This document shows positions 25,823 to 34,273 of a DNA stretch of 64,000 nt, one piece after another. This stretch comes from Alphaproteobacteria bacterium (GTDB lineage Bacteria > Pseudomonadota > Alphaproteobacteria > Rhizobiales > BM303), in assembly GCA_024275895.1 (NCBI GenBank), contig JAJRYE010000025.1, positions 16,066 to 80,065 of the forward strand, read 5' to 3'. Under the pieces are notes generated by a model. It made no database searches, had not been told where the DNA came from, and saw only the letters and a list, made by a program, of their open reading frames with translations. Numbering within the stretch: the first letter of the stretch is position 1; each line of letters begins with the position of its first letter. Made by a program: the position numbers and the translations under genes.

Positions 25823-28800
25823 TGGAGCAGGCTTTCCGGCGCGCTCGGGGCGGGGTTGTTGATCGCAATTCGCCTGTAACTTTCTCCTTCAACGGCAAAT
25901 CCTATCGCGGCTTTACCGGGGATACGCTGGCCTCGGCGCTGCTGGCCAATGGCGTGCATATGGTGGGGCGAAGTTTTAAATATCACCGGCCGCGCGGGAT
26001 TATGGGCGCGGGCAGCGAGGACCCGGCGGGGATTGTGCAGATCGGTAAGTCGGCGCACGCCCTTCCCAATACGCGGGCAAGCGAGCAGGAAATTTATGAG
26101 GGACTTGAATCCTTTGCGCAAAATTGCTGGCCCTCGCTCAAATATGACATTAACGCGCTGAATGATCTGTTTTCCGCCTTCATTCCGGCCGGGTTTTATA
26201 ACAAGACCTTTAAGGGTCCGCCCGGCTCATGGGCGCTGTTTGAGCCCTTCATCCGCCGCGCGGCGGGGCTGGGCAAAGCACCGCCTGAAGCGGACCCGGC
26301 GCGTTATGAGCACACAAACCGCCATTGCGATGTACTCGTCATCGGGGCCGGGCCGGCCGGTTTGATGGCAGCGCTGGCGGCGGCGCGCGCGGGGGCGCGG
26401 GTGATGCTGGTGGAAGAGACGGCGCAGCCTGGAGGCAGGCTGCTTTCGCAGAACCCGGACAGCTTGAAACTTGACGGCAAAACGCCCGCCGGATGGGTGC
26501 AGGGGCTTGAGGCTGAATTGCGCGGGCATGAAGACGCACAAATCCTCACCCGGGCTTGCGCCTTTGGCTATTACGCCGATAATTATATCGGTCTGATTGA
26601 AAATGTAAGCGATCATCTGCCTCTTCCGGTCAGGAGTGAAAACCTTGTACGTCAGCGCCTGTGGCATATCCGCGCGCGACAGGTGGTGCTGACCACCGGC
26701 GCGATCGAGCGCCCGCTGGTGTTTCACGGCAATGACCGGCCCGGTATCATGCTGGCTTCCGCCTGCCGCACCTATCTGCACCGCTACGGCGTTCTGCCGG
26801 GCAAAAAAGCGGCGGTGTTCACCGGCAATGACAGCGCGTGGGCTACCGCTTTTGACTTATCGGATGCTGGGGTGGAGATTGCCGCCATTGTTGATATGCG
26901 CAAGGAACCGAACCCGGAGCTTTTGGAATCGGCCCGGCAGCGGGGCATTGATGTGCATCTTCACAGCGTGATTACCCGTATATCAGGCCGTCACCGCATC
27001 CGGGCGGCGCTGGTGCAAAAGCTTGACGGCGCGGGCAAGGTGGCTTCTGGAGCATCAGCGCTATTTTGTGATCTTCTTGCGGTATCGGGCGGCTGGTCAC
27101 CCAATGTGGCGCTGTTTTCCCAGTCGCGCGGCAAGCTGCGTTATGATGAAGATATTGCCGGTTTCCGGCCCGGAAAATCATGGCAGAAGGAGCGTTCCGC
27201 CGGGGCCTGTAACGGGCAATATTCACTGGAAAGCTGCCTGGACGCGGGGGCGGCCGCCGGGGTGGAGGCGGCGCGAAGCTGCGGGTTTGAGGCGCCGCCT
27301 TCAAGGCTTCCGGATATAAAAAATGACCGGGCGCAGCATTTTGGCCATGAGGCTGTCTGGGAGGTCCCTTCGGCGCTCCCGCCGCATAAAACCCGCGCCT
27401 TTGTTGATTTGCAGGCGGATGTCACGGTAAAAGATTTATCTTTGGCCCAGCTTGAGGGTTATATATCTGTTGAGCATGCCAAGCGCTATACCACATCGGG
27501 CATGGGAACCGATCAGGGCAAGACCGCCAATATGAACGCCTTTGCAATTTTGGCGGCCAAACAGGGCAAATCAATCCCCGAGCTTGGCATTACCACCTTC
27601 CGCCAGCCATACAAACCGGTGACCATGGGCGCTCTTGCCGGGCAGCATGTGGGGGATTTTCTCAGTCCGCGCCGCACCACGCCGATGCATGAATGGCATG
27701 AGGCCAATGGCGCCTTGTTCGAGCCGGTGGGGGACTGGCTGCGTCCCTGGGTGTTTCCGCAAAAGGGCGAGAGCTTTGAGGAAACGCTGATGCGCGAGAC
27801 CAGAGCGGCGCGTTCATCGCTCGGGGTGCTGGATGCCTCGACCCTTGGCAAGATTGATGTGCGCGGGCCGGATGCGCGTGTTTTTCTGAGCCGGGTGTAC
27901 ACCAATGCGTGGATGAAGCTGAAACCGGGCCATTGCCGCTATGGGCTGATGCTGGGCGAGGATGGCATGGTGAAGGATGACGGGGTCACCGCCTGCATTA
28001 CGGACGAGCATTTTCATATGACCACCACCACGGGCGGGGCGGCTCCGGTGATGAGCACGCTGGAGGACTCCCTGCAAACCGAGTGGCCGGAACTGCAGGT
28101 TTATCTCACCAGCACCACCGAGCAATGGGCGGTGATCAGCCTGTGCGGGCCAAATTCGGCTGGTCTTGCTGGCGAGTTGCTGGATGATCTCGATCCTGAT
28201 CCTGAATATTTCCCCTTCATGAGCTGGCGAAATGCCCATATCGGGGGGCTGCCGGTGCGGGTGTTCCGGATTTCGTTTACGGGCGAGCTTTCCTATGAGA
28301 TCAATATCGCCGCCAGCTATGGTTTATGGCTGTGGGAAAAGGTGATGCAGGAGGGTGCAAAATACGGCATTACCCCCTATGGCACCGAGGCGATGCATCT
28401 GCTCAGGGCGGAGAAGGGCTATATCATCACCGGGCAGGACACCGACGGCACCATGACACCGGCGGATTTGCAGATGGGCTGGATTGTGAAAAAAACCGGC
28501 GATTTTATCGGCCGCCGCTCGCTGTCCATGTCCGCTTTGATGGAAGAGGACCGCAAGCAGCTTGTGGGACTTTTGACCGATGATCCCGAGCTGGTCCTGA
28601 AGGAAGGCGCGCATGTGATTGCAACGCCCCGGGAGGGCGCCAAACCGGTGCCGATGCTGGGGCATGTGACCTCAAGCTATTTCAGCCCCAATCTGGGGCG
28701 TTCCATCGCCATGGCGGTGGTGAAGGGCGGCGCGGGGCGGATGGGCAAGCCGCTTTTTGTCACCCGGCCGGGGCTTGCGCCCGCGCCGGTCAAGGTGAGC

Positions 28801-28842
28801 GCAACCGATTTTCTGGCTATGTCACAGGAGAAACTGCCATGA
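25822..28842 (+). CDS. soxA: Sarcosine oxidase, alpha subunit
   Basis: 1006 aa, normal length. Residues 1-95 resemble the degenerate Fer2_4 domain of SoxA (TFSFNGKSYRGFTGDTLASA), 110-500 hold the NAD-binding pyridine nucleotide-disulfide oxidoreductase domain (VLVIGAGPAGLMAALAAARAG), and about 610-1000 are the GcvT-like THF-binding part (FTGELSYEIN, KTGDFIGRRSL). The ATG at 25822 was chosen since GTG at 25819 adds only one residue and AAGGGTGAG is well spaced to it. The stop overlaps soxG (ATGA). Confidence 0.95.
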   Translation: MEQAFRRARGGVVDRNSPVTFSFNGKSYRGFTGDTLASALLANGVHMVGRSFKYHRPRGIMGAGSEDPAGIVQIGKSAHALPNTRASEQEIYEGLESFAQNCWPSLKYDINALNDLFSAFIPAGFYNKTFKGPPGSWALFEPFIRRAAGLGKAPPEADPARYEHTNRHCDVLVIGAGPAGLMAALAAARAGARVMLVEETAQPGGRLLSQNPDSLKLDGKTPAGWVQGLEAELRGHEDAQILTRACAFGYYADNYIGLIENVSDHLPLPVRSENLVRQRLWHIRARQVVLTTGAIERPLVFHGNDRPGIMLASACRTYLHRYGVLPGKKAAVFTGNDSAWATAFDLSDAGVEIAAIVDMRKEPNPELLESARQRGIDVHLHSVITRISGRHRIRAALVQKLDGAGKVASGASALFCDLLAVSGGWSPNVALFSQSRGKLRYDEDIAGFRPGKSWQKERSAGACNGQYSLESCLDAGAAAGVEAARSCGFEAPPSRLPDIKNDRAQHFGHEAVWEVPSALPPHKTRAFVDLQADVTVKDLSLAQLEGYISVEHAKRYTTSGMGTDQGKTANMNAFAILAAKQGKSIPELGITTFRQPYKPVTMGALAGQHVGDFLSPRRTTPMHEWHEANGALFEPVGDWLRPWVFPQKGESFEETLMRETRAARSSLGVLDASTLGKIDVRGPDARVFLSRVYTNAWMKLKPGHCRYGLMLGEDGMVKDDGVTACITDEHFHMTTTTGGAAPVMSTLEDSLQTEWPELQVYLTSTTEQWAVISLCGPNSAGLAGELLDDLDPDPEYFPFMSWRNAHIGGLPVRVFRISFTGELSYEINIAASYGLWLWEKVMQEGAKYGITPYGTEAMHLLRAEKGYIITGQDTDGTMTPADLQMGWIVKKTGDFIGRRSLSMSALMEEDRKQLVGLLTDDPELVLKEGAHVIATPREGAKPVPMLGHVTSSYFSPNLGRSIAMAVVKGGAGRMGKPLFVTRPGLAPAPVKVSATDFLAMSQEKLP

Positions 28843-29453
28843 GCGATCCACGCCGCAAATCTCCACTGGCGCATCGTAAGGCCCTGAATGCGCCGGACGG
28901 GGCGGTTTCCCTCCGGGAACGGGCGTTTCTCGCCAAGTTTATCCTGCGTGTTTCAGCCGATGGCGAAGTGGCGGAGGTGCTCAAATTGCCCGTTATGGCA
29001 AATACGAGCCTGAAACATAACGGGAGTACAATTTTGTGGCTTGGCCCGGATGAGTGGATGTTTATGGCCGCAGCCGATGGCGGCGGCGAAATGAAAGCAA
29101 GGCTTGGTGAGTTTCTGGGCGGGGTGCACCACCAGCTTACCGATGTTTCGGACCATTATACCGTGATCGAAATATCGGGGAGAAAAGCCTATGAAATTCT
29201 GATGAAGCTGACCCCGTTCGACCTTCACCCAGGAGCATTCAAAATCGGTCATGTTGCGGGCACGATGTTCGGCAAAACCGCCGGGTTGATCATCAACCGG
29301 AGCGTTGATATGCCTGAATTCGATATTATCGTGCGTTGGTCGATGGCGGATTATCTGTGGTGCCTGATTGCTGAAGCCGGGCGCGAATTCGGGCTGCCTG
29401 CGCAGGAGCCGGTCGGGCAGGTCAGGGGGCTGCGTTACCGTGAGGCAAGTTGA
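28839..29453 (+). CDS. soxG: Sarcosine oxidase, gamma subunit
   Basis: 204 aa. The central LWLGPDEWMFMA and LTDVSDHYTVIEISGRKAYEILMKLTPFDLHP are SoxG hallmarks, and VDMPEFDIIVRWSMADYLWCLIAEAG ends the conserved part. It overlaps soxA by 4 bases and closes the operon. The next gene, mttB-like, converges on it with about 40 bases between and no clear terminator. Confidence 0.93.
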   Translation: MSDPRRKSPLAHRKALNAPDGAVSLRERAFLAKFILRVSADGEVAEVLKLPVMANTSLKHNGSTILWLGPDEWMFMAAADGGGEMKARLGEFLGGVHHQLTDVSDHYTVIEISGRKAYEILMKLTPFDLHPGAFKIGHVAGTMFGKTAGLIINRSVDMPEFDIIVRWSMADYLWCLIAEAGREFGLPAQEPVGQVRGLRYREAS

Positions 29454-29496
29454 GATGCTGATTCAAGTTCTTTTGAGGCCGATTCAAGAACGGCGC

Positions 29497-31041
29497 TTAT
29501 CCGTTTGATCCAGAATCGGAATTTGTGATTTCCGATCTGCGCCGTGCCATGAAATCAGCCAGAGCTTCATCGATGATCGGATCAAGCGGCGGGGCTTCGT
29601 ATTCGGCGAGTTGCTTTTTCCAAAGGGCATTGGCTCTTGTCATGGCGTCGCGGCTTCCTTCGGCCTGCCATTGTTCGAAGGAGTTATTATCGGCCATGGC
29701 GGAGTTGTAAAAGGCGGTCTTGAAGTGACTTTGTGTGTGGGCGCAGCCTAAAAAATGCCCGCCCGGTCCCACCTCGCGGATGGCGTCCATGGCCTGGGCC
29801 TCTTCATCCATGGCTATTCCCTTAGCCAGCACATGCATCATGCCGAGCTGGTCGGTGTCCATGACGAATTTTTCGAAAGACGAGACCAGCCCGCCTTCCA
29901 TCCAGCCTGCTGCATGCAGCACGAAATTAACGCCGGACAAAAGCGTGGACATGAGTGAATTGGCGCTCTCGGCGGCAGCTTGCGCATCGGGCAGTTTGGC
30001 GGCGCAGAACGAGCCGCCGGAGCGAAAGGGAACATTCAGCCGCCGCGCCAGCTGGGCTGCGCCCATGATGAGCATGGAGGATTCCGGTGTGCCGAAGGTG
30101 GGCGCGCCCGATTGCATCGAGATTGAGCTGACAAAGGCGCCGAAGATGACCGGCGCGCCGGGTCTGATGAGCTGGGCAAGCGCAATCCCGGCCATTGCCT
30201 CAGCCAGAAGCTGGGCCAGAACCGCCGCCGGGGTTACCGGGCTCATGGCGCCGGCGAGAATAAAGGGCGAGATGATGCAGGCCTGTCCCGCACCGGCATA
30301 GGCTTTTAACGCGCCAAGCATGGTGGCATCATAGACCAGCGGTGAGTTGGCGTTGATCAGGCTGAGCAGAACCGTGTTGTTGGCGGTAAATTCTTCCCCG
30401 AACACGATGCGCGCCATGGCGAGGCTGTCTTGCGCATTTTGCCCGGATGTCACCGAACCCATAAACGCCTTGTCGGAATATCTGATATGGGAATAAACCA
30501 TATCGAGATGGCGTGTAGCGATATCAATATCGACCGGCTCGCACAAAGTGCCACCGGAATGGTGCAGGTGAGGCGAGAGATAGGCCAGCTTGGTGAAATT
30601 GTGAAAATCCTCAATCGTGCCGTAGCGGCGGCCCTTGTCGAGATCATGCACGAAGGGCGAGCCGTAAACAGGGGCAAAAACGGTGGCCTTGCCGCCGATC
30701 CTGACATTGCGGGCGCGGTTGCGGGCGCATTGGGTGAATTCGGAAGGGGCCAAGGCGCAAAGCCTGCGCGCCAGCCCTTTAGGGACGCGCACCCGCTCGC
30801 CCTGAACATCGGCCCCGGCCTGCCTCCACAGATCAAGAACTTGTGTATCGCCGCGAAATTCAATGCCGGTTTCGAACAAGATGGTTTCTGCATTGGCCTC
30901 GATGATTTCAAGCCCTTCGGTATTTAAAATTTCATAACAGGGAATATTTCGGGTGATGAACGGCGCGGCCGCCGCGTTTTGGCGGTTTTGCTGCCGGGCG
31001 GCGCGACCGCCGCGGCGCGATCGTCTTGGGGTTTGCGCCAT
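29497..31041 (-). CDS. MttB-superfamily methyltransferase without pyrrolysine, candidate glycine betaine:corrinoid methyltransferase
   Basis: 514 aa, COG5598/MttB family. The TIM-barrel core shows NIPCYEILNTEGLEIIEANAE, FAPVYGSPFVHDL and FGTPESSMLIMGAAQLARRL. The archaeal trimethylamine enzyme has an in-frame UAG for pyrrolysine near residue 334; here the frame is open and the equivalent place, by eye, is SGGSFCAAKLPDAQ, with Phe. Pyrrolysine-free members include MtgB, which moves a methyl group from glycine betaine to a corrinoid protein. The N-terminal 20 residues are strikingly Arg-rich (RRSRRGGRAAR). AGGAAAAGAG precedes the ATG. It diverges from the corrinoid protein gene. Confidence 0.85.
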   Translation of the reverse strand: MAQTPRRSRRGGRAARQQNRQNAAAAPFITRNIPCYEILNTEGLEIIEANAETILFETGIEFRGDTQVLDLWRQAGADVQGERVRVPKGLARRLCALAPSEFTQCARNRARNVRIGGKATVFAPVYGSPFVHDLDKGRRYGTIEDFHNFTKLAYLSPHLHHSGGTLCEPVDIDIATRHLDMVYSHIRYSDKAFMGSVTSGQNAQDSLAMARIVFGEEFTANNTVLLSLINANSPLVYDATMLGALKAYAGAGQACIISPFILAGAMSPVTPAAVLAQLLAEAMAGIALAQLIRPGAPVIFGAFVSSISMQSGAPTFGTPESSMLIMGAAQLARRLNVPFRSGGSFCAAKLPDAQAAAESANSLMSTLLSGVNFVLHAAGWMEGGLVSSFEKFVMDTDQLGMMHVLAKGIAMDEEAQAMDAIREVGPGGHFLGCAHTQSHFKTAFYNSAMADNNSFEQWQAEGSRDAMTRANALWKKQLAEYEAPPLDPIIDEALADFMARRRSEITNSDSGSNG

Positions 31042-31218
31042 TTGCTCTTTTCCTGTTTGCTAGATTTTGCGCATCATTATCAAAGCTGAACGGCATTTTT
31101 TCTTGCCTGAAAGCGACCGCCATTCGACTTAATAGCGACCGGCAAATGAAAGCAAAAGGGCATCGGGCGAGGGCGACGCGCCGGCATATGCCGGGTATGG
31201 GTCAGTGAATGTCGTCTG

Positions 31219-31227
31219 TGGTATAAT
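31219..31227 (+). promoter_or_regulatory. Extended -10 promoter for the corrinoid/folate operon
   Basis: TGGTATAAT is a perfect -10 hexamer with the TGn extension. The -35 position (about 31199-31204) is poor, as expected for an extended -10 promoter. The predicted start near 31234 gives a leader of about 60 bases to the ATG at 31294. I saw no cobalamin riboswitch in the leader. Confidence 0.45.
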
Positions 31228-31293
31228 CGGGAGCAGGCAGGAAACATAGAGTTGTTCCTTGTGATGGCTATAAATTCTTATGCGGGATACGCC

Positions 31294-32007
31294 ATGTCCG
31301 ATGACGAAGATGACATTGTCCTGTCAAAGCTGGATGATGCGCAACTGGTCTTGCAGATGCATGACGATATCTATGATGGTCTCGGCGATGAGATCATCGA
31401 GGGGACGCAAATCCTGCTGCAACGCGGCTGGACGCCCTTTGATGTTCTCACAAAGGCACTGGTTGAGGGCATGGGCGTTGTCGGGGTTGATTTTCGCGAC
31501 GGTATCTTGTTTGTGCCCGAGGTGCTGCAATCGGCCAATGCCATGAAGGCGGGGATGAGTATCCTGCGCCCCCTGCTGGCGGCCTCCGATGCGCCGCGCA
31601 TGGGCAAGATGGTCATTGGCACCGTGAAGGGCGATATCCATGATATCGGCAAAAATCTCGTCGGGATGATGATGGAAGGGGCCGGTTTTGAGGTGGTCGA
31701 TATCGGCATCAATATCGATGCAGAAGCTTATCTTGCGGCGCTGGAAGAACATAAACCCGATATATTGGGCATGTCAGCCCTGCTGACCACAACCATGCCC
31801 TATATGAAGGTTGTGATCGACAGCCTGAAGACAAAGGGCATCCGCCATGATTATATCGTGCTGGTGGGCGGTGCGCCGCTCAGTGAGGAATTCGCCCTCA
31901 GTGTCGGCGCCGATGCCTATTGCCGCGATGCGGCGATCGCGGTGGATATTGCCAAATCCTTTATGGCCAGGCAGCAGGGGGCTGCAATAGCAGTGCTTGA
32001 CGCCTGA
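31294..32007 (+). CDS. Corrinoid (methyl-carrier) protein, MtgC/MttC type
   Basis: 237 aa from the ATG at 31294; upstream TTG (31252) and ATG (31264) starts are possible, but homologs open near SDDEDDIVLSKL. Residues 10-95 are the helical cap (EIIEGTQILLQRGWTPFDVL), and 105-237 the B12 domain with DIHDIGKNLV (114-123), whose His116 would be the lower cobalt ligand, then GADAYCRDA near the end. It carries the methyl group between the MttB-like enzyme and the folate methyltransferase. It heads the rightward operon that runs to the RACo gene. Confidence 0.9.
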   Translation: MSDDEDDIVLSKLDDAQLVLQMHDDIYDGLGDEIIEGTQILLQRGWTPFDVLTKALVEGMGVVGVDFRDGILFVPEVLQSANAMKAGMSILRPLLAASDAPRMGKMVIGTVKGDIHDIGKNLVGMMMEGAGFEVVDIGINIDAEAYLAALEEHKPDILGMSALLTTTMPYMKVVIDSLKTKGIRHDYIVLVGGAPLSEEFALSVGADAYCRDAAIAVDIAKSFMARQQGAAIAVLDA

Positions 32008-32027
32008 AAGTAGAAGGTGACAGATCG

Positions 32028-32666
32028 ATGAGTGCGCCCCGTCCCGTTTTGCTGATCGGCTGTGGTGCTCTGGCGCGTGAGATTTCCTGGGCCATTACCC
32101 GGGGCGGCTGGCCGAATATGGAACTGGTCTGTCTGCCGGCAGATTTGCATAACCGGCCGCAGGATATTCCCGGAGCCATGAAGGCGCGCATCCGCGCCGC
32201 CAAAGAGACGGGCAAATACAGCAAGATTCTCGCCATTTATGGCGATTGCGGCACCGGGGGGGCGCTGGACGCGGTTTTGGCCGCGGAAGGAGCCGGGCGC
32301 ATTGCCGGGGCGCATTGCTATGAATTTTACACCGGTTCCCGGGCTTTCACCGCGTTAAACGATGAGGAGGCGGGGAGTTTTTATCTCACCGATTATCTGG
32401 TGCGGTTCTTTGACCGGCTGGTGATTGAGGGACTGGGGCTTGAGCGCTATCCGCATCTGAAAGACGAGTATTTCAGGAATTACAAGCGCGTGGTTTATCT
32501 GGCGCAAAGTGATGATGCGGCTTTGCGCAAAAAGGCGCGGCAGGCGGCATCGCGGCTTGGTCTGGACTATGTGTACAGGCACACGGGGTTTGGTGGCCTT
32601 GAAAGTTATCTCGCTGCCGCCGGGACGCCGCCGGAGGAAGAAAAAGATGATCTTCGCAAGACATAA
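32028..32666 (+). CDS. DUF1638 protein, conserved partner of corrinoid methyltransferases
   Basis: 212 aa, DUF1638. The visible landmarks are VLLIGCGALAREISWAI at the start, IYGDCGTGGALDAVL in the middle and AHCYEFYTG, giving three conserved-looking Cys in Gly-rich loops that could bind metal or cofactor. No signal peptide or spans. It begins 20 bases after the corrinoid protein and overlaps the metV-like gene by 20 bases, so it is translated with the pathway. Function unknown; from its place a role in corrinoid or methyl-group handling is inferred. Two Asp/Glu-rich residues close the C-terminus. Confidence 0.8.
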   Translation: MSAPRPVLLIGCGALAREISWAITRGGWPNMELVCLPADLHNRPQDIPGAMKARIRAAKETGKYSKILAIYGDCGTGGALDAVLAAEGAGRIAGAHCYEFYTGSRAFTALNDEEAGSFYLTDYLVRFFDRLVIEGLGLERYPHLKDEYFRNYKRVVYLAQSDDAALRKKARQAASRLGLDYVYRHTGFGGLESYLAAAGTPPEEEKDDLRKT

Positions 32667-33204
32667 AACCAGATCCCGGATGGCCTATAAACCGGCGGGG
32701 GCAAGCCCGGTACAACGGGCGTCCATGCGTTACAGCCTGCGGCGCTGGTCGGTGGAGCATGCGCGTTTTTTGGAAAAGATCTATACCCTGTTTGCCGATA
32801 TGCTTCTCGCCTTGCACTGGCTGTGGTCGCTGATCGGTTACCGCCGCATCGAGCGCCCGATGCTCTTTCTCGAGCGCAATATCAAGGGGCTGATGTTCGA
32901 TTGCCGCATGTGCGGCCAGTGCATCTTGTCCCAGACCGGAATGTCATGTCCGATGAACTGCCCCAAAGCCCTGCGCAACGGCCCTTGCGGCGGGGTGCGG
33001 GCCGGCGGGAATTGCGAAATTGAAACCGATATGCCCTGCGTCTGGACCGAGGCCTGGCGCGGGGCGCAGCAGATGCAGGGCGGCGACAGTATTCTTGCAG
33101 TGCAAAAGCCGGTTGACCAGAGCCTGAAAAACACCAGCGCCTGGCTGCGGGCGACAGCGCAACGCGCGGCGCAAAACGCCGTCAAAGCGGGGATAAAGGC
33201 GTGA
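32647..33204 (+). CDS. MetV-like protein (methylene-THF reductase C-terminal, zinc/Fe-S domain)
   Basis: 185 aa. The ATG at 32647 has GGAGGAAG 8 bases upstream, choosing it over the track start at 32509. The first 85 residues are basic and partly hydrophobic (LFADMLLALHWLWSLIGY). The Cys-rich part, FDCRMCGQCILSQTG then MSCPMNCPKALRNGPCGG and ending with NCEI and MPCVW, is the MTHFR_C domain of MetV, the iron-sulfur partner of MetF in acetogens. It overlaps metF by GTGA. It probably forms a complex with MetF to oxidise methyl-THF or reduce methylene-THF. Confidence 0.8.
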   Translation: MIFARHKTRSRMAYKPAGASPVQRASMRYSLRRWSVEHARFLEKIYTLFADMLLALHWLWSLIGYRRIERPMLFLERNIKGLMFDCRMCGQCILSQTGMSCPMNCPKALRNGPCGGVRAGGNCEIETDMPCVWTEAWRGAQQMQGGDSILAVQKPVDQSLKNTSAWLRATAQRAAQNAVKAGIKA

Positions 33205-34271
33205 ACCCGGCTGTTGATGTTGAGGATTTTTCGATTGTACCGCCCGGCCACACCTCCAGAGGGCGTCTGGAACGGGTGCTCAGGCGCGGTGATTTTGCCG
33301 TTACGGCCGAACTCAATCCACCAGATTCGGCCGATCCGGACCGGGTGTTTGAACAGGCCGAGCCATTTGAGGGCTGGGTGGACGGGATTAACGCCACTGA
33401 TGGTCCGGGCGCCAATTGCCATATGTCGAGCGCCGGTATCTGCGCCCTTTTAACCCGCGTCGGCTATGCGCCGGTGATGCAGATCACCTGCCGCGACCGC
33501 AACCGGATTGCGATTCAGGGTGATGTTCTGGGCGCCGCCGCCATGGGGGTTTCCAATATCTTGTGCCTGACCGGCGACGGGGTTCAGGCGGGCGATCAGC
33601 CCGGCGCAAAGCCGGTATTTGATCTTGACTGCATGTCACTGCTGGAGACCATCCGCATCATGCGCGATGAGGGGCGGTTTTTATCCGGCCGCCGCATCAC
33701 CGAGGCGCCAAAACTGTTTCTGGGCGCGGCGATCAATCCGTTTGCGCCGCCTTTTGAGTTCCGCCCCTTGCGGCTGAAGAAAAAAATCGAGGCCGGGGCG
33801 CAATTCGTCCAGAGCCAGTATTGTTTCGATGTGCCGATGATGAAGGCTTACATGTCGCGAATCGTCGATATGGGGCTGGATGAAAAATGCTTCATACTGG
33901 TTGGCGTCGGCCCGCTGGCCTCCGCCAAAGCGGCGCGCTGGATCATGGCGAATGTGCCGGGGATACATATTCCCGATGCCGTTATCGCGCGGCTTGAGGG
34001 GGCGAAAAACCAGAAGCGGGAGGGGCGCAGGATCTGCGCCGAGATTATTCGCGAGGTGAGACAGATCAAAGGTGTTGCCGGGGTTCATCTCATGGCCTAC
34101 CGTCAAGAGGAGCTGGTGGCGCAAATCGTTGAGGAATCCGGCGTTCTCGCGGGCCGGAAACCGTGGAAGAAAGAACCGCAGCCGGGCGATCAGGCGCTGA
34201 TCGAGGCGGCGGCGGAAAAGGCAAGAATTTTGCGAAAGGCCGTGACGCAAGACAAAGAGGGGAAATCATAA
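33201..34271 (+). CDS. metF: Methylenetetrahydrofolate reductase, MetF family
   Basis: 356-aa flavin-dependent TIM-barrel enzyme linking 5-methyl-THF and 5,10-methylene-THF. FAVTAELNPPDSADPDRVF carries the catalytic Glu of the family, DGINATDGPGANCHMSS and VSNILCLTGDGV the folate and flavin contacts, and GAQFVQSQYCFDV the C-terminal barrel strand. GTG start at 33201 overlaps the metV-like stop. In this operon it would oxidise methyl-THF made from betaine methyl groups, opposite to its biosynthetic direction; direction is inferred from context. Confidence 0.9.
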   Translation: MNPAVDVEDFSIVPPGHTSRGRLERVLRRGDFAVTAELNPPDSADPDRVFEQAEPFEGWVDGINATDGPGANCHMSSAGICALLTRVGYAPVMQITCRDRNRIAIQGDVLGAAAMGVSNILCLTGDGVQAGDQPGAKPVFDLDCMSLLETIRIMRDEGRFLSGRRITEAPKLFLGAAINPFAPPFEFRPLRLKKKIEAGAQFVQSQYCFDVPMMKAYMSRIVDMGLDEKCFILVGVGPLASAKAARWIMANVPGIHIPDAVIARLEGAKNQKREGRRICAEIIREVRQIKGVAGVHLMAYRQEELVAQIVEESGVLAGRKPWKKEPQPGDQALIEAAAEKARILRKAVTQDKEGKS

Positions 34272-34273
34272 TC

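Noticed and set aside
31042-31293. Cobalamin riboswitch before the corrinoid operon
   Set aside because: Looked for a B12 box and the paired core; not seen. The leader is too short.
31252-31293. Upstream TTG/ATG starts of the corrinoid protein
   Set aside because: Extra residues (FLVMAINSYAGYA) do not belong to the helical cap; start at 31294 fits better, though not proven.
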